Source: JBAPUB01 sp049282455
Lineage (GTDB): Bacteria; Actinomycetota; Actinomycetes; JAHEKZ01
Assembly (NCBI GenBank): GCA_049282455.1
Contig: JBAPUB010000202.1
Span: forward strand, 1 to 17,991
Length of the DNA: 17,991 bases
Direction: 5' to 3'
The notes under the pieces are model-generated. The model ran no database searches, had not been told where the DNA came from, and saw only the letters and a list, made by a program, of their open reading frames with translations. Of this stretch, positions 1 through 8,064 are shown piece by piece; position 1 is the stretch's first letter, and each line of letters begins with the position of its first letter. Both the position numbers and the translations under genes were made by a program.

Positions 1-438
<438 letters not shown>

Positions 439-479
439 ATTCTTGAAGAGGTCGGCACCGAAGTGCCCGATCCTGACAT

Positions 480-503
480 GCATCGACGGCAAGCCGTCGA
501 TGC
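480..503 (-). other. Perfect 10-bp hairpin in the rrn leader
   Basis: The arms at 480-489 and 494-503 are perfectly complementary around a 4-nt loop, about 42 nt before the 16S 5' end. No T-run follows on the minus strand, so it is unlikely to be a terminator. A folded leader element for processing or 30S assembly is the likelier role. A good -35-like TTGACA (504-509) directly precedes it, but no -10 box follows at 17 bp. Confidence 0.6.
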
Positions 504-587
504 TGTCAAAGGAACCCGCGCTCTCGAGGTCAGGTCAAAGACCTGGCCGCGATGCGCACGGGGTAAATAGCTTGGCATTCATCGTTT

Positions 588-610
588 GGCACGCTGTTGA
601 GTTCTCAAGG
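588..610 (-). promoter_or_regulatory. boxA-type antitermination element of the rrn leader
   Basis: The minus strand reads CCTTGAGAACTCAACAGCG followed by TGCC. This closely resembles the conserved TTGAGAACTCAA(C/T)AG block found before 16S genes in mycobacteria and other actinobacteria, which contains the boxA bound by NusB-NusE for rRNA antitermination. It lies about 50-70 nt downstream of the predicted start of the promoter-proximal transcript, as expected. Confidence 0.75.
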
Positions 611-664
611 TTCGGGCGCACACCGAGGCAAGCCGTTTCCGGCCGTTTTCGGGGCAACCCTGCG

Positions 665-693
665 ATGCTAGCAGGTTGGCCGTGCTGCTGCAA
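665..693 (-). promoter_or_regulatory. rrn promoter, proximal (P2)
   Basis: The minus strand has TTGCAG (688-693), exactly 17 bp, then TAGCAT (665-670), matching a sigma70/SigA-type -35 and TAnnnT -10. The predicted start is near 658, giving a leader of about 220 nt that contains boxA. It is in tandem with a second candidate upstream, a usual arrangement for rRNA operons. Confidence 0.6.
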
Positions 694-740
694 TGTCGCG
701 CCGGTCCCTCGCGGTCCCCTGCGCGTTGTGCAACATCTCG

Positions 741-769
741 AACGTAGCAGAGCGGTCGGACTGGTCCAA
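741..769 (-). promoter_or_regulatory. rrn promoter, distal (P1)
   Basis: The minus strand has TTGGAC (764-769), exactly 17 bp, then TACGTT (741-746), a second SigA-type candidate 76 bp upstream of P2 with identical spacing. The predicted start is near 734. It is 188 bp below the tyrS stop and would give the rRNA operon independent expression from tyrS. Confidence 0.6.
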
Positions 770-804
770 ATCGGGGGGTTCGTGACGATTCATCCCGTTT
801 GTCC

Positions 805-822
805 GGATCCTGTTCAGGATCC
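805..822. repeat. Inverted repeat upstream of the rrn promoters
   Basis: GGATCCTG at 805-812 and CAGGATCC at 815-822 form a perfect 8-bp inverted repeat with 2 nt between the arms. The same bases also give a 9-bp direct repeat of GGATCCTGT at 805-813 and 817-825. It lies about 35 bp upstream of the P1 -35 box. It could be a protein-binding site of the rrn control region or a small hairpin in tyrS read-through RNA; no T-run follows. Confidence 0.5.
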
Positions 823-930
823 TGTCCGGTTCCGGTATCTCGCCGTGGCCCGACCGTTTTGGGTCCGCTCGTCGCCGAGCGCGCTGACTGTACGGACCAC
901 CCCTGGGCCGGTCAAATCGGCCGAGCCAGC

Positions 931-955
931 CCGGGCCGGCCCCAGACCGGCCCGG
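931..955 (-). terminator. GC-rich hairpin just after tyrS, possible terminator
   Basis: A perfect 9-bp all-GC stem (931-939 with 947-955, 7-nt loop) starts one base after the tyrS stop codon. There is no U-tract, so it is at best an I-shaped terminator of the kind proposed for high-GC actinobacteria. It marks the likely 3' end of the arg-mpg-tyrS operon before the rrn promoters. Confidence 0.5.
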
Positions 956-956
956 C

Positions 957-2234
957 TCACGAGGTGACGTCGACACCGGCGAACTGACGTCGACCCCGAC
1001 GCAGCACCAGCCACCGGCCGTGGATCAGGTCCGCTTGCGACGGCACCGCGTCAGCGTCGGTCACCCTGACGTTGTTGACCGACAAGCCTCCCTCGGCTGC
1101 CGTTCGACGTGCTGCGGACTTGCTCGCGACCAGACCGGTGGTCGAGAAGAGCTCAGCGATGCTCGGCATGGCACCGACACTGACGACGACGTGAGGTGCC
1201 TCGCGAAGGGCCGCCCCCAGGGTTGCCTCGGCCAGGTCCTCCAACGCGCCATGGCCGAACAGGGCCTTGCTCGCCGCCTCGACCCGCTCGGTCTCCTCGA
1301 CGCCGTGCACCAGGGAGGTCAGCTCAGCGGCCAGAGCCCGCTGCGCCTCGCGGGCGGCCGGACGCTCGGCAGTCGCCTGGGCCAGGGCCTCGATGCTCGG
1401 CCGGTCGAGGAACGTGAAGGTCTTGAGAAGGGCGTCGGTGTGCTCGTCCTCGACGTTGATCCAGTACTGGTAGAAGGCGTACGGGCTGGTGAGCGCGGGG
1501 TCGAGCCAGATCGTGCCTCCCTCCGTCTTGCCGAACTTGGACCCGTCGGACTTGGTGAGCAAGGGTGTCGTGAGGGCGTGCACCGATGCTGCCTCGGAAC
1601 GCCGCACCAGCTCCACACCGGCCGTGATGTTGCCCCACTGGTCCGAGCCGCCGATCTGCAGCGTGCAGCCGTACTCACGGAACAGCTGCAGGAAGTCGTA
1701 CGACTGCAGCAGGACGTAGCTGAACTCGGTGTACGAGATGCCCGAGCCGGCCAACCGGGCCGACACGGCCTCTCGGTCCAGCATGCGGTTCACCGAGAAG
1801 TGCTTGCCGACGTCGCGAAGGAACTCGATCGTCGACAGCGACGACGTCCAGTCGTAGTTGTTCACGAGCAGGGCACCGGTTGGTCCGCCGCCGAAGTCGA
1901 GCAGGCGCTGCAGCTGAGATCGGATCCGGCCGCTCCACTCGTCGACGACCGACGCGTCGTTGAGGGTGCGCTCACCGGCCATCTTGGGGTCGCCGATGAG
2001 CCCGGTGGCCCCACCGACCAAGGCCAACGGGCGGTGCCCGGCCAGCTGGAACCGCCGAAGGGTCAGGGTCTGGGTGAGGTGGCCGACGTGGAGGCTGGGA
2101 CCGCTCGGGTCGAAGCCGCAGTACAGCGTCACCGGCCCGGCGTCGAGCGCCTTGCGCAGCTCGTCGCGGTCGGTGCTGTCCGCAAGAAGCCCGCGCCAGG
2201 CGAGCTCGTCGAGGATGTTCGTCGTTGTCGTCAC
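957..2234 (-). CDS. tyrS: Tyrosyl-tRNA synthetase
   Basis: Charges tRNA-Tyr with tyrosine in the cytoplasm. It is a class I synthetase of 425 aa, the usual bacterial length. Residues 38-43 (YCGFDP) begin the Rossmann core, and the HIGH motif appears as HVGH at 49-52. GGATGLIGD follows near 74-82 and GSDQWGN near 196-202. The KMSKS loop reads KFGKT at 233-237, as in other TyrRS. The last ~65 residues form the S4 RNA-binding domain. I chose the GTG at 2234 because the family homology begins at once (ILDELAWRGLL); an ATG at 2291 would add 19 unlike residues and overlap mpg. The start lies 4 nt after the mpg stop, so translation is probably coupled. The rrn operon follows downstream. Identity is certain; only the start is open. 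Confidence 0.97.
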   Translation of the reverse strand: MTTTTNILDELAWRGLLADSTDRDELRKALDAGPVTLYCGFDPSGPSLHVGHLTQTLTLRRFQLAGHRPLALVGGATGLIGDPKMAGERTLNDASVVDEWSGRIRSQLQRLLDFGGGPTGALLVNNYDWTSSLSTIEFLRDVGKHFSVNRMLDREAVSARLAGSGISYTEFSYVLLQSYDFLQLFREYGCTLQIGGSDQWGNITAGVELVRRSEAASVHALTTPLLTKSDGSKFGKTEGGTIWLDPALTSPYAFYQYWINVEDEHTDALLKTFTFLDRPSIEALAQATAERPAAREAQRALAAELTSLVHGVEETERVEAASKALFGHGALEDLAEATLGAALREAPHVVVSVGAMPSIAELFSTTGLVASKSAARRTAAEGGLSVNNVRVTDADAVPSQADLIHGRWLVLRRGRRQFAGVDVTS

Positions 2235-2238
2235 CTGG

Positions 2239-2895
2239 TCATCTTGGCGCACCGGCTGTGCCCGGGCGCCATCGAGACACGAACGGGTCATCGGTCACCC
2301 AGAACCGCCAAGGCGTTGCTGCACCCTCCCCGCTCACACCTACGCGCGGCCCACGGCTGACCGCCTCCCCCGGAACAGCAGTTCCCGAGTGGAAGGTGAC
2401 GAGGGGAACGGCCAGGCCCGGCGCCCACGGGTCGAGACCGTCCTGCCCACCGGTGATGGCGAGCGCCTGCGCCAACCGTGCCGGCCCCAAGGCGAGCTCA
2501 CGGTCGCCGCGGGCCGCGACCCGACGGCTGCGCGCGAGCTCGACACCCTCGACCACTTCTCCCGCACGCAGGAGAACAGCAGCGGCATGGCCCCGCCGAC
2601 CGCAGACGACGTTCACGCACCAGTGCATCCCGTAGCTGAAGTAGACGTACAGCAGTCCTGGTGCCTCGAACATGGTGGCATTCCTCGTCGTCCGACCGCG
2701 ATGCGCGTGCGAGGCCGGATCCTGGCTCATGCCGGCATAGGCCTCAACCTCGGCCAGACGCACCGCCACGACGCCGTCCGCGGACTCACAACGAACCACG
2801 CGCCCAAGCAGGTCGGGCGCGACTTCAAGTGGCGGGCGCGCGAAGAACGACCGGCCGAGGCGGCCGCCGAAGGGCGTCAGCGTCGCTGCGCCCAC
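2239..2895 (-). CDS. mpg: DNA-3-methyladenine glycosylase (AAG/MPG family)
   Basis: Removes alkylated purines such as 3-methyladenine from DNA, the first step of base excision repair. At 218 aa it fits bacterial AAG-type enzymes. Visible family features are EVEAY with the predicted catalytic Glu51 and the DNA-intercalating/active-site Tyr53, then HRGRTTRNATMF (65-76), LYVYFSYGMHWCVNVV (82-97), AVLLRAGE near 106-113 and GPARLAQAL. The start is GTG; it overlaps the argH 3' end by 19 bp and lacks a strong ribosome binding site, so translation is probably coupled to argH. In mycobacteria mpg also sits directly before tyrS, though not next to argH, so the pairing is conserved. It has no metabolic link to arginine; it appears to be carried along in the operon. 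Confidence 0.95.
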   Translation of the reverse strand: MGAATLTPFGGRLGRSFFARPPLEVAPDLLGRVVRCESADGVVAVRLAEVEAYAGMSQDPASHAHRGRTTRNATMFEAPGLLYVYFSYGMHWCVNVVCGRRGHAAAVLLRAGEVVEGVELARSRRVAARGDRELALGPARLAQALAITGGQDGLDPWAPGLAVPLVTFHSGTAVPGEAVSRGPRVGVSGEGAATPWRFWVTDDPFVSRWRPGTAGAPR

Positions 2896-4298
2896 GCGCG
2901 GTCCGCCTCAACCTGCGAGCGGACGTTCTCGCACTGCTCACGCACGCGCTCGGGCGCAGTTCCACCGAACGCGGCGCGAGAGTGGAGGGACCCGTCGACC
3001 GTCAGGACCGTGCGCACGTCGGGGGTGAGGGAAGACGAAACGGCTGCGAGCACCTCGTCGTCGAGGTCCCACAGCTCGACGCCAAGCTGGTCAGCCACGC
3101 GCACCGCCTCGCCCGCAATCTCGTGCGCCTCGCGGAAGGGAACGCCTTGGCGCACCAACCACTCGGCGACGTCCGTGGCCAGAGCATGGCCCAGGGGTGC
3201 AGCGGCACGCATTCGTTCGACGTCGAAGCGAAGGGTGCCGACCATGCCCGCCACAGCGGGAAGCACGAGAAGCAACGTGTCGATGGCGTCGAAGGCAGGC
3301 TCCTTGTCCTCCTGCAGGTCTCGGTTGTACGCGAATGCCAGGCCCTTCAGCGTCGTGAGAACGGCGACGAGGTCACCGACGAGCCTCCCAGCCTTGCCGC
3401 GGGCCAGCTCGGCCACGTCGGGGTTCTTCTTCTGCGGCATGATCGACGACCCGGTCGAGTAGGCGTCGTCCAGGGTCACCCAGGCGAACTCGCGGGAGGC
3501 CCAGAGGACAACTTCCTCACCGACCCTCGACAAGTGCACACCGATCAAGGCGGTGCAGAACAGGAGCTCGGCGACGAAGTCGCGGTCGCTGACAGCGTCG
3601 ATGCTGTTGGCGCAGGCTGCGTCAAAGCCCAGCTCGGTCGCCGTGGCCTGGGGGTCCAGCGGAAGCGACGAGCCTGCAAGAGCACCGGCGCCGAGCGGCG
3701 AGTACGCGGCGCGGGCGTCCCAGTCGCGAAGCCGGTCCACGTCGCGGGCCAGTGCGTGCACATGTTTGAGCAGCTCGTGTCCGAACGAGACAGGCTGTGC
3801 GTGCTGCAGGTGCGTGAACCCGGGAGCCACGGTGTCCATGTGGGCCTCGGCCTGGGCGAGAAAGGCCTCCTGGACGGCCACCACGCCGAGGGCGACGTCG
3901 CGGGCCGCGTCGCGAAGGTAGATCCGAAGATCGGTAGCCACCTGGTCGTTTCGGCTGCGCCCCGCGCGGAGCTTCCCCCCGAGGGTGCCGAGACGTTCGA
4001 TGAGCCCACGCTCCAGGGCGGTGTGCACGTCCTCGTCCTGGGCCTGAGGAGTGAACACGCCCAGCGCCACGTCATCGGAGAGCTGGGACAGTGCCTCCAG
4101 CATCCGGGCCAGCTCGTCGTCGTCGAGCAGACCGGCGCGATGCAGGACCCGGGCGTGCGCCATCGAGCTGCGCAGATCTGCCTGGGCGAGCCGCCAGTCG
4201 AAGTGGACGCTCAGGCTCAGGGCCTGAAGGGCATCCGACGGCGCCCCGCTGAAGCGGCCACCCCACAGCCGAAGCGTCTGTGGTTCGTCGTCAGGCAT
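2877..4298 (-). CDS. argH: Argininosuccinate lyase
   Basis: Splits argininosuccinate into arginine and fumarate, the last step of arginine synthesis. It is a member of the fumarase/aspartase superfamily and works as a homotetramer. The 473 aa match the usual length. LWGGRF near the N-terminus, GRSRNDQVATD (113-123), THLQHAQPV (162-170) and the superfamily signature GSSIMPQKKNP (283-293, catalytic Ser284 on the mobile loop) are all present. The start at 4298 is supported by a perfect GGAGGAG ribosome binding site (complement at 4303-4309) six bases upstream, and by homology starting at once; the frame stays open further upstream, inside argG. It overlaps the argG stop by 8 bp and the mpg start by 19 bp. 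Confidence 0.97.
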   Translation of the reverse strand: MPDDEPQTLRLWGGRFSGAPSDALQALSLSVHFDWRLAQADLRSSMAHARVLHRAGLLDDDELARMLEALSQLSDDVALGVFTPQAQDEDVHTALERGLIERLGTLGGKLRAGRSRNDQVATDLRIYLRDAARDVALGVVAVQEAFLAQAEAHMDTVAPGFTHLQHAQPVSFGHELLKHVHALARDVDRLRDWDARAAYSPLGAGALAGSSLPLDPQATATELGFDAACANSIDAVSDRDFVAELLFCTALIGVHLSRVGEEVVLWASREFAWVTLDDAYSTGSSIMPQKKNPDVAELARGKAGRLVGDLVAVLTTLKGLAFAYNRDLQEDKEPAFDAIDTLLLVLPAVAGMVGTLRFDVERMRAAAPLGHALATDVAEWLVRQGVPFREAHEIAGEAVRVADQLGVELWDLDDEVLAAVSSSLTPDVRTVLTVDGSLHSRAAFGGTAPERVREQCENVRSQVEADRAWAQRR

Positions 4299-5502
4299 CG
4301 ATCTCCTCCGTGCGCTGGTCGCGCTCGGCGGCGGTACGGCTCGCCAGCCCCCAGAGCTGGACGAACCCCTTGGACAGCGTCTGGTCGAAGGTGTCTCCGG
4401 TGTCGTAGGTCGCCAGGTCGAAGTCGTACAGACTCTCCTGGCTGCGTCGTCCCGTGACCACCGCACGCCCACCCTGCAAATCCATCCGCACCTCCCCGGT
4501 CACGTGGTGCTGCGACTCAGCGATGAAAGCGTCCAGTGACCGTTTGAGGGGCGAGAACCACAAGCCGTCGTAGACCAGCTCTCCCCAACGCTGGCCAACA
4601 GTCCGCTTGAACCGCGCAAGGTCGCGCTCGACGGTGACGCTCTCGAGCTCGTGATGAGCGGTCATCAAGGTGATGGCACCCGGCGCCTCGTACACCTCAC
4701 GGCTCTTGATGCCGACCAAGCGGTCCTCGACCATGTCGATCCGGCCGATTCCGTGCGCTCCGGCACGATCGTTCATCTGCTGGATGGCCTCCAGCATCGA
4801 GACCTTCTGTCCGTCGATGGCCACGGGAACGCCTCTGCTGAACGTGATGACCACCTCGTCGACCGGGCGTGCCAACGAAGGATCCTGCGAGTACCCGTAG
4901 ACGTCTTCGATCGGTGCATTCCAGATGTCCTCGAGGAAACCTGTCTCGCACGCACGTCCCCACACGTTCTGGTCGATCGAGTACGGAGACTTCTTCGAGA
5001 CGTCGATCGGCAGGTTGTTGGCCTCCGCGAACTCGATTGCCTTGTCACGGGTCATCCCCGAGTCGCGGACGGGTGCGAGAACCGCCAGGTCCGGGGCGAG
5101 TGCCCCGATTCCGACCTCGAACCGCACCTGGTCGTTCCCCTTGCCCGTGCAGCCATGGGCCACGGTTGCGGCCCCGAACTCGCGCGCAGCCCACACCAGG
5201 TGCTTGGCGATCACTGGGCGAGACAGGGCCGAGACCAACGGGTACCTGTCCATGTACAAGGCGTGGGCCTGCAGCGCGGGGAGACAGAAGTCGTCGGCGA
5301 ACTCGTCCTTGAGGTCGAGGACGACGGACTCGGCCGCCCCGCAGGCGAGGGCTCGTGTGCGAATGTCCTCCATGTCCTCGCCGCCCTGTCCGACGTCGGC
5401 CGCGACGGCCACGATCTCGGCTCCCGTCTCCTCGGCCAGCCAGCCGATCGCGACGGAGGTGTCGAGCCCTCCTGAGTAGGCGAGGACGATGCGATCCTTC
5501 AC
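4291..5502 (-). CDS. argG: Argininosuccinate synthase
   Basis: Joins citrulline and aspartate with ATP to make argininosuccinate, the penultimate arginine step. It has 403 aa, normal for the long bacterial type I enzyme. The N-terminal PP-loop AYSGGLDTS (8-16) binds ATP, HGCTGKGNDQVRFE follows in the synthetase domain, and SKKSPYSIDQNVWGR and the C-terminal tetramerisation tail are recognisable. The start is GTG, with a clear AAGGAG ribosome binding site 7 bases upstream (5510-5515). It overlaps the argR stop by 4 bp (GTGA). The substrate citrulline needs ArgF, which is not encoded in this window. Confidence 0.97.
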   Translation of the reverse strand: MKDRIVLAYSGGLDTSVAIGWLAEETGAEIVAVAADVGQGGEDMEDIRTRALACGAAESVVLDLKDEFADDFCLPALQAHALYMDRYPLVSALSRPVIAKHLVWAAREFGAATVAHGCTGKGNDQVRFEVGIGALAPDLAVLAPVRDSGMTRDKAIEFAEANNLPIDVSKKSPYSIDQNVWGRACETGFLEDIWNAPIEDVYGYSQDPSLARPVDEVVITFSRGVPVAIDGQKVSMLEAIQQMNDRAGAHGIGRIDMVEDRLVGIKSREVYEAPGAITLMTAHHELESVTVERDLARFKRTVGQRWGELVYDGLWFSPLKRSLDAFIAESQHHVTGEVRMDLQGGRAVVTGRRSQESLYDFDLATYDTGDTFDQTLSKGFVQLWGLASRTAAERDQRTEEIDA

Positions 5503-6032
5503 AGACGTTCTCCTTGTGAGGGGCGGGGCGCACGGGCGCGCCCAGCCTGTTCGAGCAACCAGGTGGCGACGGCGTCGCCTCCTTCGGGGTCTCTGGTGAT
5601 GAGCAGCACCGTGTCGTCCCCAGCGATCGTGCCGAGAACATCGTGCAGAACGCCGTGGTCGATGGCCGACGCCAGGAACTGGGCGGCCCCTGGTGGTGTG
5701 CGAAGCACGACCAGGTTCGCCGACCGTTCTGCCGACACCAGAAGCTCACCGAGCCGACGAGTCAGCCGGTCCACGGCAGCCGGTTCCTCCTCCGCCGCCC
5801 GCGGAGTCGCGTCGCCTCCCTCAGCCGGCACGGCGTAGACGAGCTGACCGTCACGGTCGCGTACCCGCACGGCTCCGAGCTCGACGAGGTCACGCGACAG
5901 CGTCGCCTGCGTGACGGTGAGACCGTCGCCGGCCAGGAGCCGAGCCAGGTCGCTCTGCGAGTGCACCCGGTTCCGGCCGAGAAGGTCGGCAATGCGCTGG
6001 TGGCGGGCGGCCTTCGTCCTTGCCACGCTCAT
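5499..6032 (-). CDS. argR: Arginine repressor ArgR
   Basis: Arginine-sensing repressor of the arg genes. When arginine is bound, the hexamer binds paired ARG boxes. The 177-aa protein has an N-terminal winged helix-turn-helix (about residues 8-75, with SQSDLARLLAGDG and TQATLSRDLVELG), a low-complexity linker, and a C-terminal domain with the arginine-binding GTIAGDDTVLLI motif. The start at 6032 was chosen because it gives the ATGA overlap with the argB stop and begins just before the helix-turn-helix; the frame runs open further upstream without homology. Its likely target in the window is the ARG box at 9115-9130 before argC. Being inside the operon, it would control its own synthesis. Confidence 0.96.
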   Translation of the reverse strand: MSVARTKAARHQRIADLLGRNRVHSQSDLARLLAGDGLTVTQATLSRDLVELGAVRVRDRDGQLVYAVPAEGGDATPRAAEEEPAAVDRLTRRLGELLVSAERSANLVVLRTPPGAAQFLASAIDHGVLHDVLGTIAGDDTVLLITRDPEGGDAVATWLLEQAGRARAPRPSQGERL

Positions 6033-6907
6033 GGCAGCACCTGTGTCCCCACGCCCTCGTCGGTGAACACCTCGAGCAGCAGAGCGTGCGGCACGCGCCC
6101 GTCCAGCACATGAGCTTTGCCGACACCCCCTTGGACCGCTCGAAGGCACGCCTCCATCTTCGGGACCATTCCGCTGGCCAACGAGGGCAGGAGGTCCTTC
6201 AGCTCGGCAACCGTGATCTCGCTGATCACTTCGTCGCTGTACGGCCAGTCCCGGTACAGGCCCTCGACGTCGGTCAGGACGATCAGCTTGCGCGCGCCCA
6301 GCGCAACCGCAAGCTCGGCCGCGGCTGTGTCGGCGTTGATGTTGTAGACAGCGGCGTCCTCACCCCTTGCGACACTGGAGACCACGGGGATGAGGCCATC
6401 GTCGAGCACCCGAGTGACCAACGCCGGCTCGACTCGAACGACCTTGCCGACCAGGCCGAGATCGACCGGCACCTCGTCGACCGTGACGGTTGCGGGCTGT
6501 GCCGTGAACAGGTGCGCGTCCTCGCCGGACATGCCTACGGCCCAAGGTCCGTGCTCGTTGACCAGACCCACCAGCTCACGCTGGACCTTCCCGGTCAGCA
6601 CCATCCGCACGACGTCCATCGTCTCCGGGGAGGTCACGCGCAGACCGTTGCGGAACTCCGAGTCAACGCCGAGCCGGTCCAGCATCGCGTTGATCTGGGG
6701 TCCGCCGCCGTGAACCACGACGGGACGCAGGCCGGCAAGCCTCAAGAAGACGATGTCCTCGGCGAAGGCCCGTTGCAGGTCCTCGTCGACCATGGCGTTG
6801 CCGCCGTACTTCACCACGACCGTGGCGCCGTTCAGCTGCTCGAGCCAGGGAAGCGCCTCCACGAGGACGGCAGCCTTGGCGCCAACGCCGGACGAGTCCC
6901 GGGTCAT
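6029..6907 (-). CDS. argB: Acetylglutamate kinase
   Basis: Phosphorylates N-acetylglutamate, the second step of the acetyl pathway and in many bacteria the arginine-feedback step. It is an amino acid kinase family member of 292 aa. The phosphate-binding VVVKYGGNAM (31-40, Lys33), the acetylglutamate-binding VHGGGP (65-70), NINADTAAAELA and LTDVEGLY are in place, ending in GGVGKAHVLDGRVPHALLLE. The N-terminal extension before the kinase core, including WLEQLNG, is of the type associated with arginine-sensitive hexameric enzymes, so feedback inhibition is likely but not proven. It overlaps argJ upstream (ATGA) and argR downstream (ATGA). argD and argF, usually next, are missing here. Confidence 0.97.
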   Translation of the reverse strand: MTRDSSGVGAKAAVLVEALPWLEQLNGATVVVKYGGNAMVDEDLQRAFAEDIVFLRLAGLRPVVVHGGGPQINAMLDRLGVDSEFRNGLRVTSPETMDVVRMVLTGKVQRELVGLVNEHGPWAVGMSGEDAHLFTAQPATVTVDEVPVDLGLVGKVVRVEPALVTRVLDDGLIPVVSSVARGEDAAVYNINADTAAAELAVALGARKLIVLTDVEGLYRDWPYSDEVISEITVAELKDLLPSLASGMVPKMEACLRAVQGGVGKAHVLDGRVPHALLLEVFTDEGVGTQVLP

Positions 6908-8064
6908 GACGAGTACGCCGAGTTCTCGTGCACGTATGCCGCCGTCAGGTCGTTGGTCCAGACCCAGCTGGAGGACTCGCCTGAGCTCAGGTCGACGGTG
7001 ACCACGATGTCGCGGCCCGACATGTCGACCAGGGCCCGGTCGTCTCCGGGGCCGCCGTCACGGGAGACCCACACGCCGTTGATGGCCACGGCCAAGTTCT
7101 CAGGGTGGAACTGCGCCGATGTGGTTCCGACGGCCGACAGCACCCGCCCCCAGTTCGGGTCCTCTCCGTGGACTGCGCACTTGAACAGGTTGCTGCGCGC
7201 CACCGCACGGGCTACCTCGGTGGCGTCGGCCTCGTCCTTTGCACCGACGACGTCAATGCGGATGTCCTTGCTCGCGCCCTCGGCGTCCGCGACCAGCTGG
7301 CGTGCGAGGTCGTGGCAGACGATGTCGAGGACGGCGACGAGCTCGGACTGTGTGGGTGCCACGCCGTTGGCGCCAGACGAAAGCAGGAGGACGCTGTCGT
7401 TGGTCGACATGCACCCGTCGGAGTCGATGCGGTCGAACGTCCGCGCAGTCACCTCGCGCAGGGCGTCGTCCAGCAGGGCCGCGGGGACGACGGCGTCGGT
7501 GGTGAGGACCGACAGCATCGTCGCCAGCCCAGGTGCCAGCATCCCGGCGCCTTTGGCCATGCCACCGATGGCGAAGCCCGTTCCGTGCGCCGAGGCAGTC
7601 TTCGCGACCGAGTCCGTGGTCATGATCGCCTCGGCGGCGTCCTGCCCGCCCTCGCCGTCGAGCAGGCCGACCGCCGCAGCAATGCCTGACCGCAGAGCCG
7701 GCATCGCGAGTCGCTCGCCGATCAGTCCGGTCGAGCACACCGCCACCTGGTCGGCGGGGACGTCGAGCTTCGCGGCGACCACCGATGCCGCGTCGACCGT
7801 GTCGAGCCACCCCTGAGTGCCCGTGCACGCGTTGGCTCCACCCGAGTTGAGCACCACCGCACGGACCTGACCGGTCGCGAGTACCTCGCGACTCCAGGCC
7901 ACCGGTGCAGCGTGGACGCGGTTGCTCGTGAAGACACCTGCAGCGCTGTGGTCCGGGCCGTCGTTGACGACGAGAGCGACATCGCGGCCGCCGGAGGCCT
8001 TCAGCCCACCCGCCACCCCCGCAGCCCGGAAGCCCGCGGCCACCGTGACGCCGACTCCGGTCAT
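6904..8064 (-). CDS. argJ: Ornithine acetyltransferase / N-acetylglutamate synthase ArgJ
   Basis: Transfers the acetyl group from N-acetylornithine to glutamate, giving ornithine and recycling N-acetylglutamate; bifunctional forms also acetylate glutamate from acetyl-CoA. The precursor of 386 aa cleaves itself into alpha and beta chains. The cleavage motif is KGAGMLAPGLA followed by the nucleophile Thr182 (TMLSVLTTD). The oxyanion-hole Thr-Gly is in CSTGLIGERL (110-119). The C-terminus YVHENSAYSS is typical. The start at 8064 is set by the family N-terminus (GVTVAAGFRAAGVAGGLK) and the ATGA overlap with argC; the frame stays open well into argC but that part is a shadow. Whether this one is bifunctional cannot be told from sequence. 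Confidence 0.97.
   Translation of the reverse strand: MTGVGVTVAAGFRAAGVAGGLKASGGRDVALVVNDGPDHSAAGVFTSNRVHAAPVAWSREVLATGQVRAVVLNSGGANACTGTQGWLDTVDAASVVAAKLDVPADQVAVCSTGLIGERLAMPALRSGIAAAVGLLDGEGGQDAAEAIMTTDSVAKTASAHGTGFAIGGMAKGAGMLAPGLATMLSVLTTDAVVPAALLDDALREVTARTFDRIDSDGCMSTNDSVLLLSSGANGVAPTQSELVAVLDIVCHDLARQLVADAEGASKDIRIDVVGAKDEADATEVARAVARSNLFKCAVHGEDPNWGRVLSAVGTTSAQFHPENLAVAINGVWVSRDGGPGDDRALVDMSGRDIVVTVDLSSGESSSWVWTNDLTAAYVHENSAYSS

Larger units (their letters stand above)
439..657 (-). promoter_or_regulatory. rrn leader (5' external transcribed region) with three hairpins
   Basis: This stretch lies between the downstream rrn promoter and the 16S 5' end and has no plausible protein gene. 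Three perfect hairpins are visible: a 10-bp stem with a 4-nt loop at 480-503 (GCATCGACGG and its complement), a 5-bp stem closed by a C(UUCG)G tetraloop at 454-467, and a 6-bp stem with a 3-nt loop at 531-545. The boxA element lies at 588-610. Leader RNA structures near the mature 16S end normally take part in antitermination and in processing by RNase III or related enzymes. Which hairpin does what here is inference. Confidence 0.75.

Noticed and set aside
504..509. A perfect TTGACA as a third rrn promoter
   Set aside because: No TAnnnT box lies 16-18 bp downstream; that stretch is occupied by the 480-503 hairpin.
1020..2360. A 446-codon plus-strand open frame opposite tyrS
   Set aside because: Antisense shadow of tyrS; no family features.
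2661..4457. A 598-codon plus-strand open frame opposite argH
   Set aside because: It is an antisense shadow of argH, whose motifs are complete; long reverse frames are expected in high-GC DNA, and the translation is rich in Arg, Gly and Val without domains.
6020..7816. A 598-codon plus-strand open frame opposite argB and argJ
   Set aside because: Same reason: shadow of two well-supported genes, with no recognisable domain.
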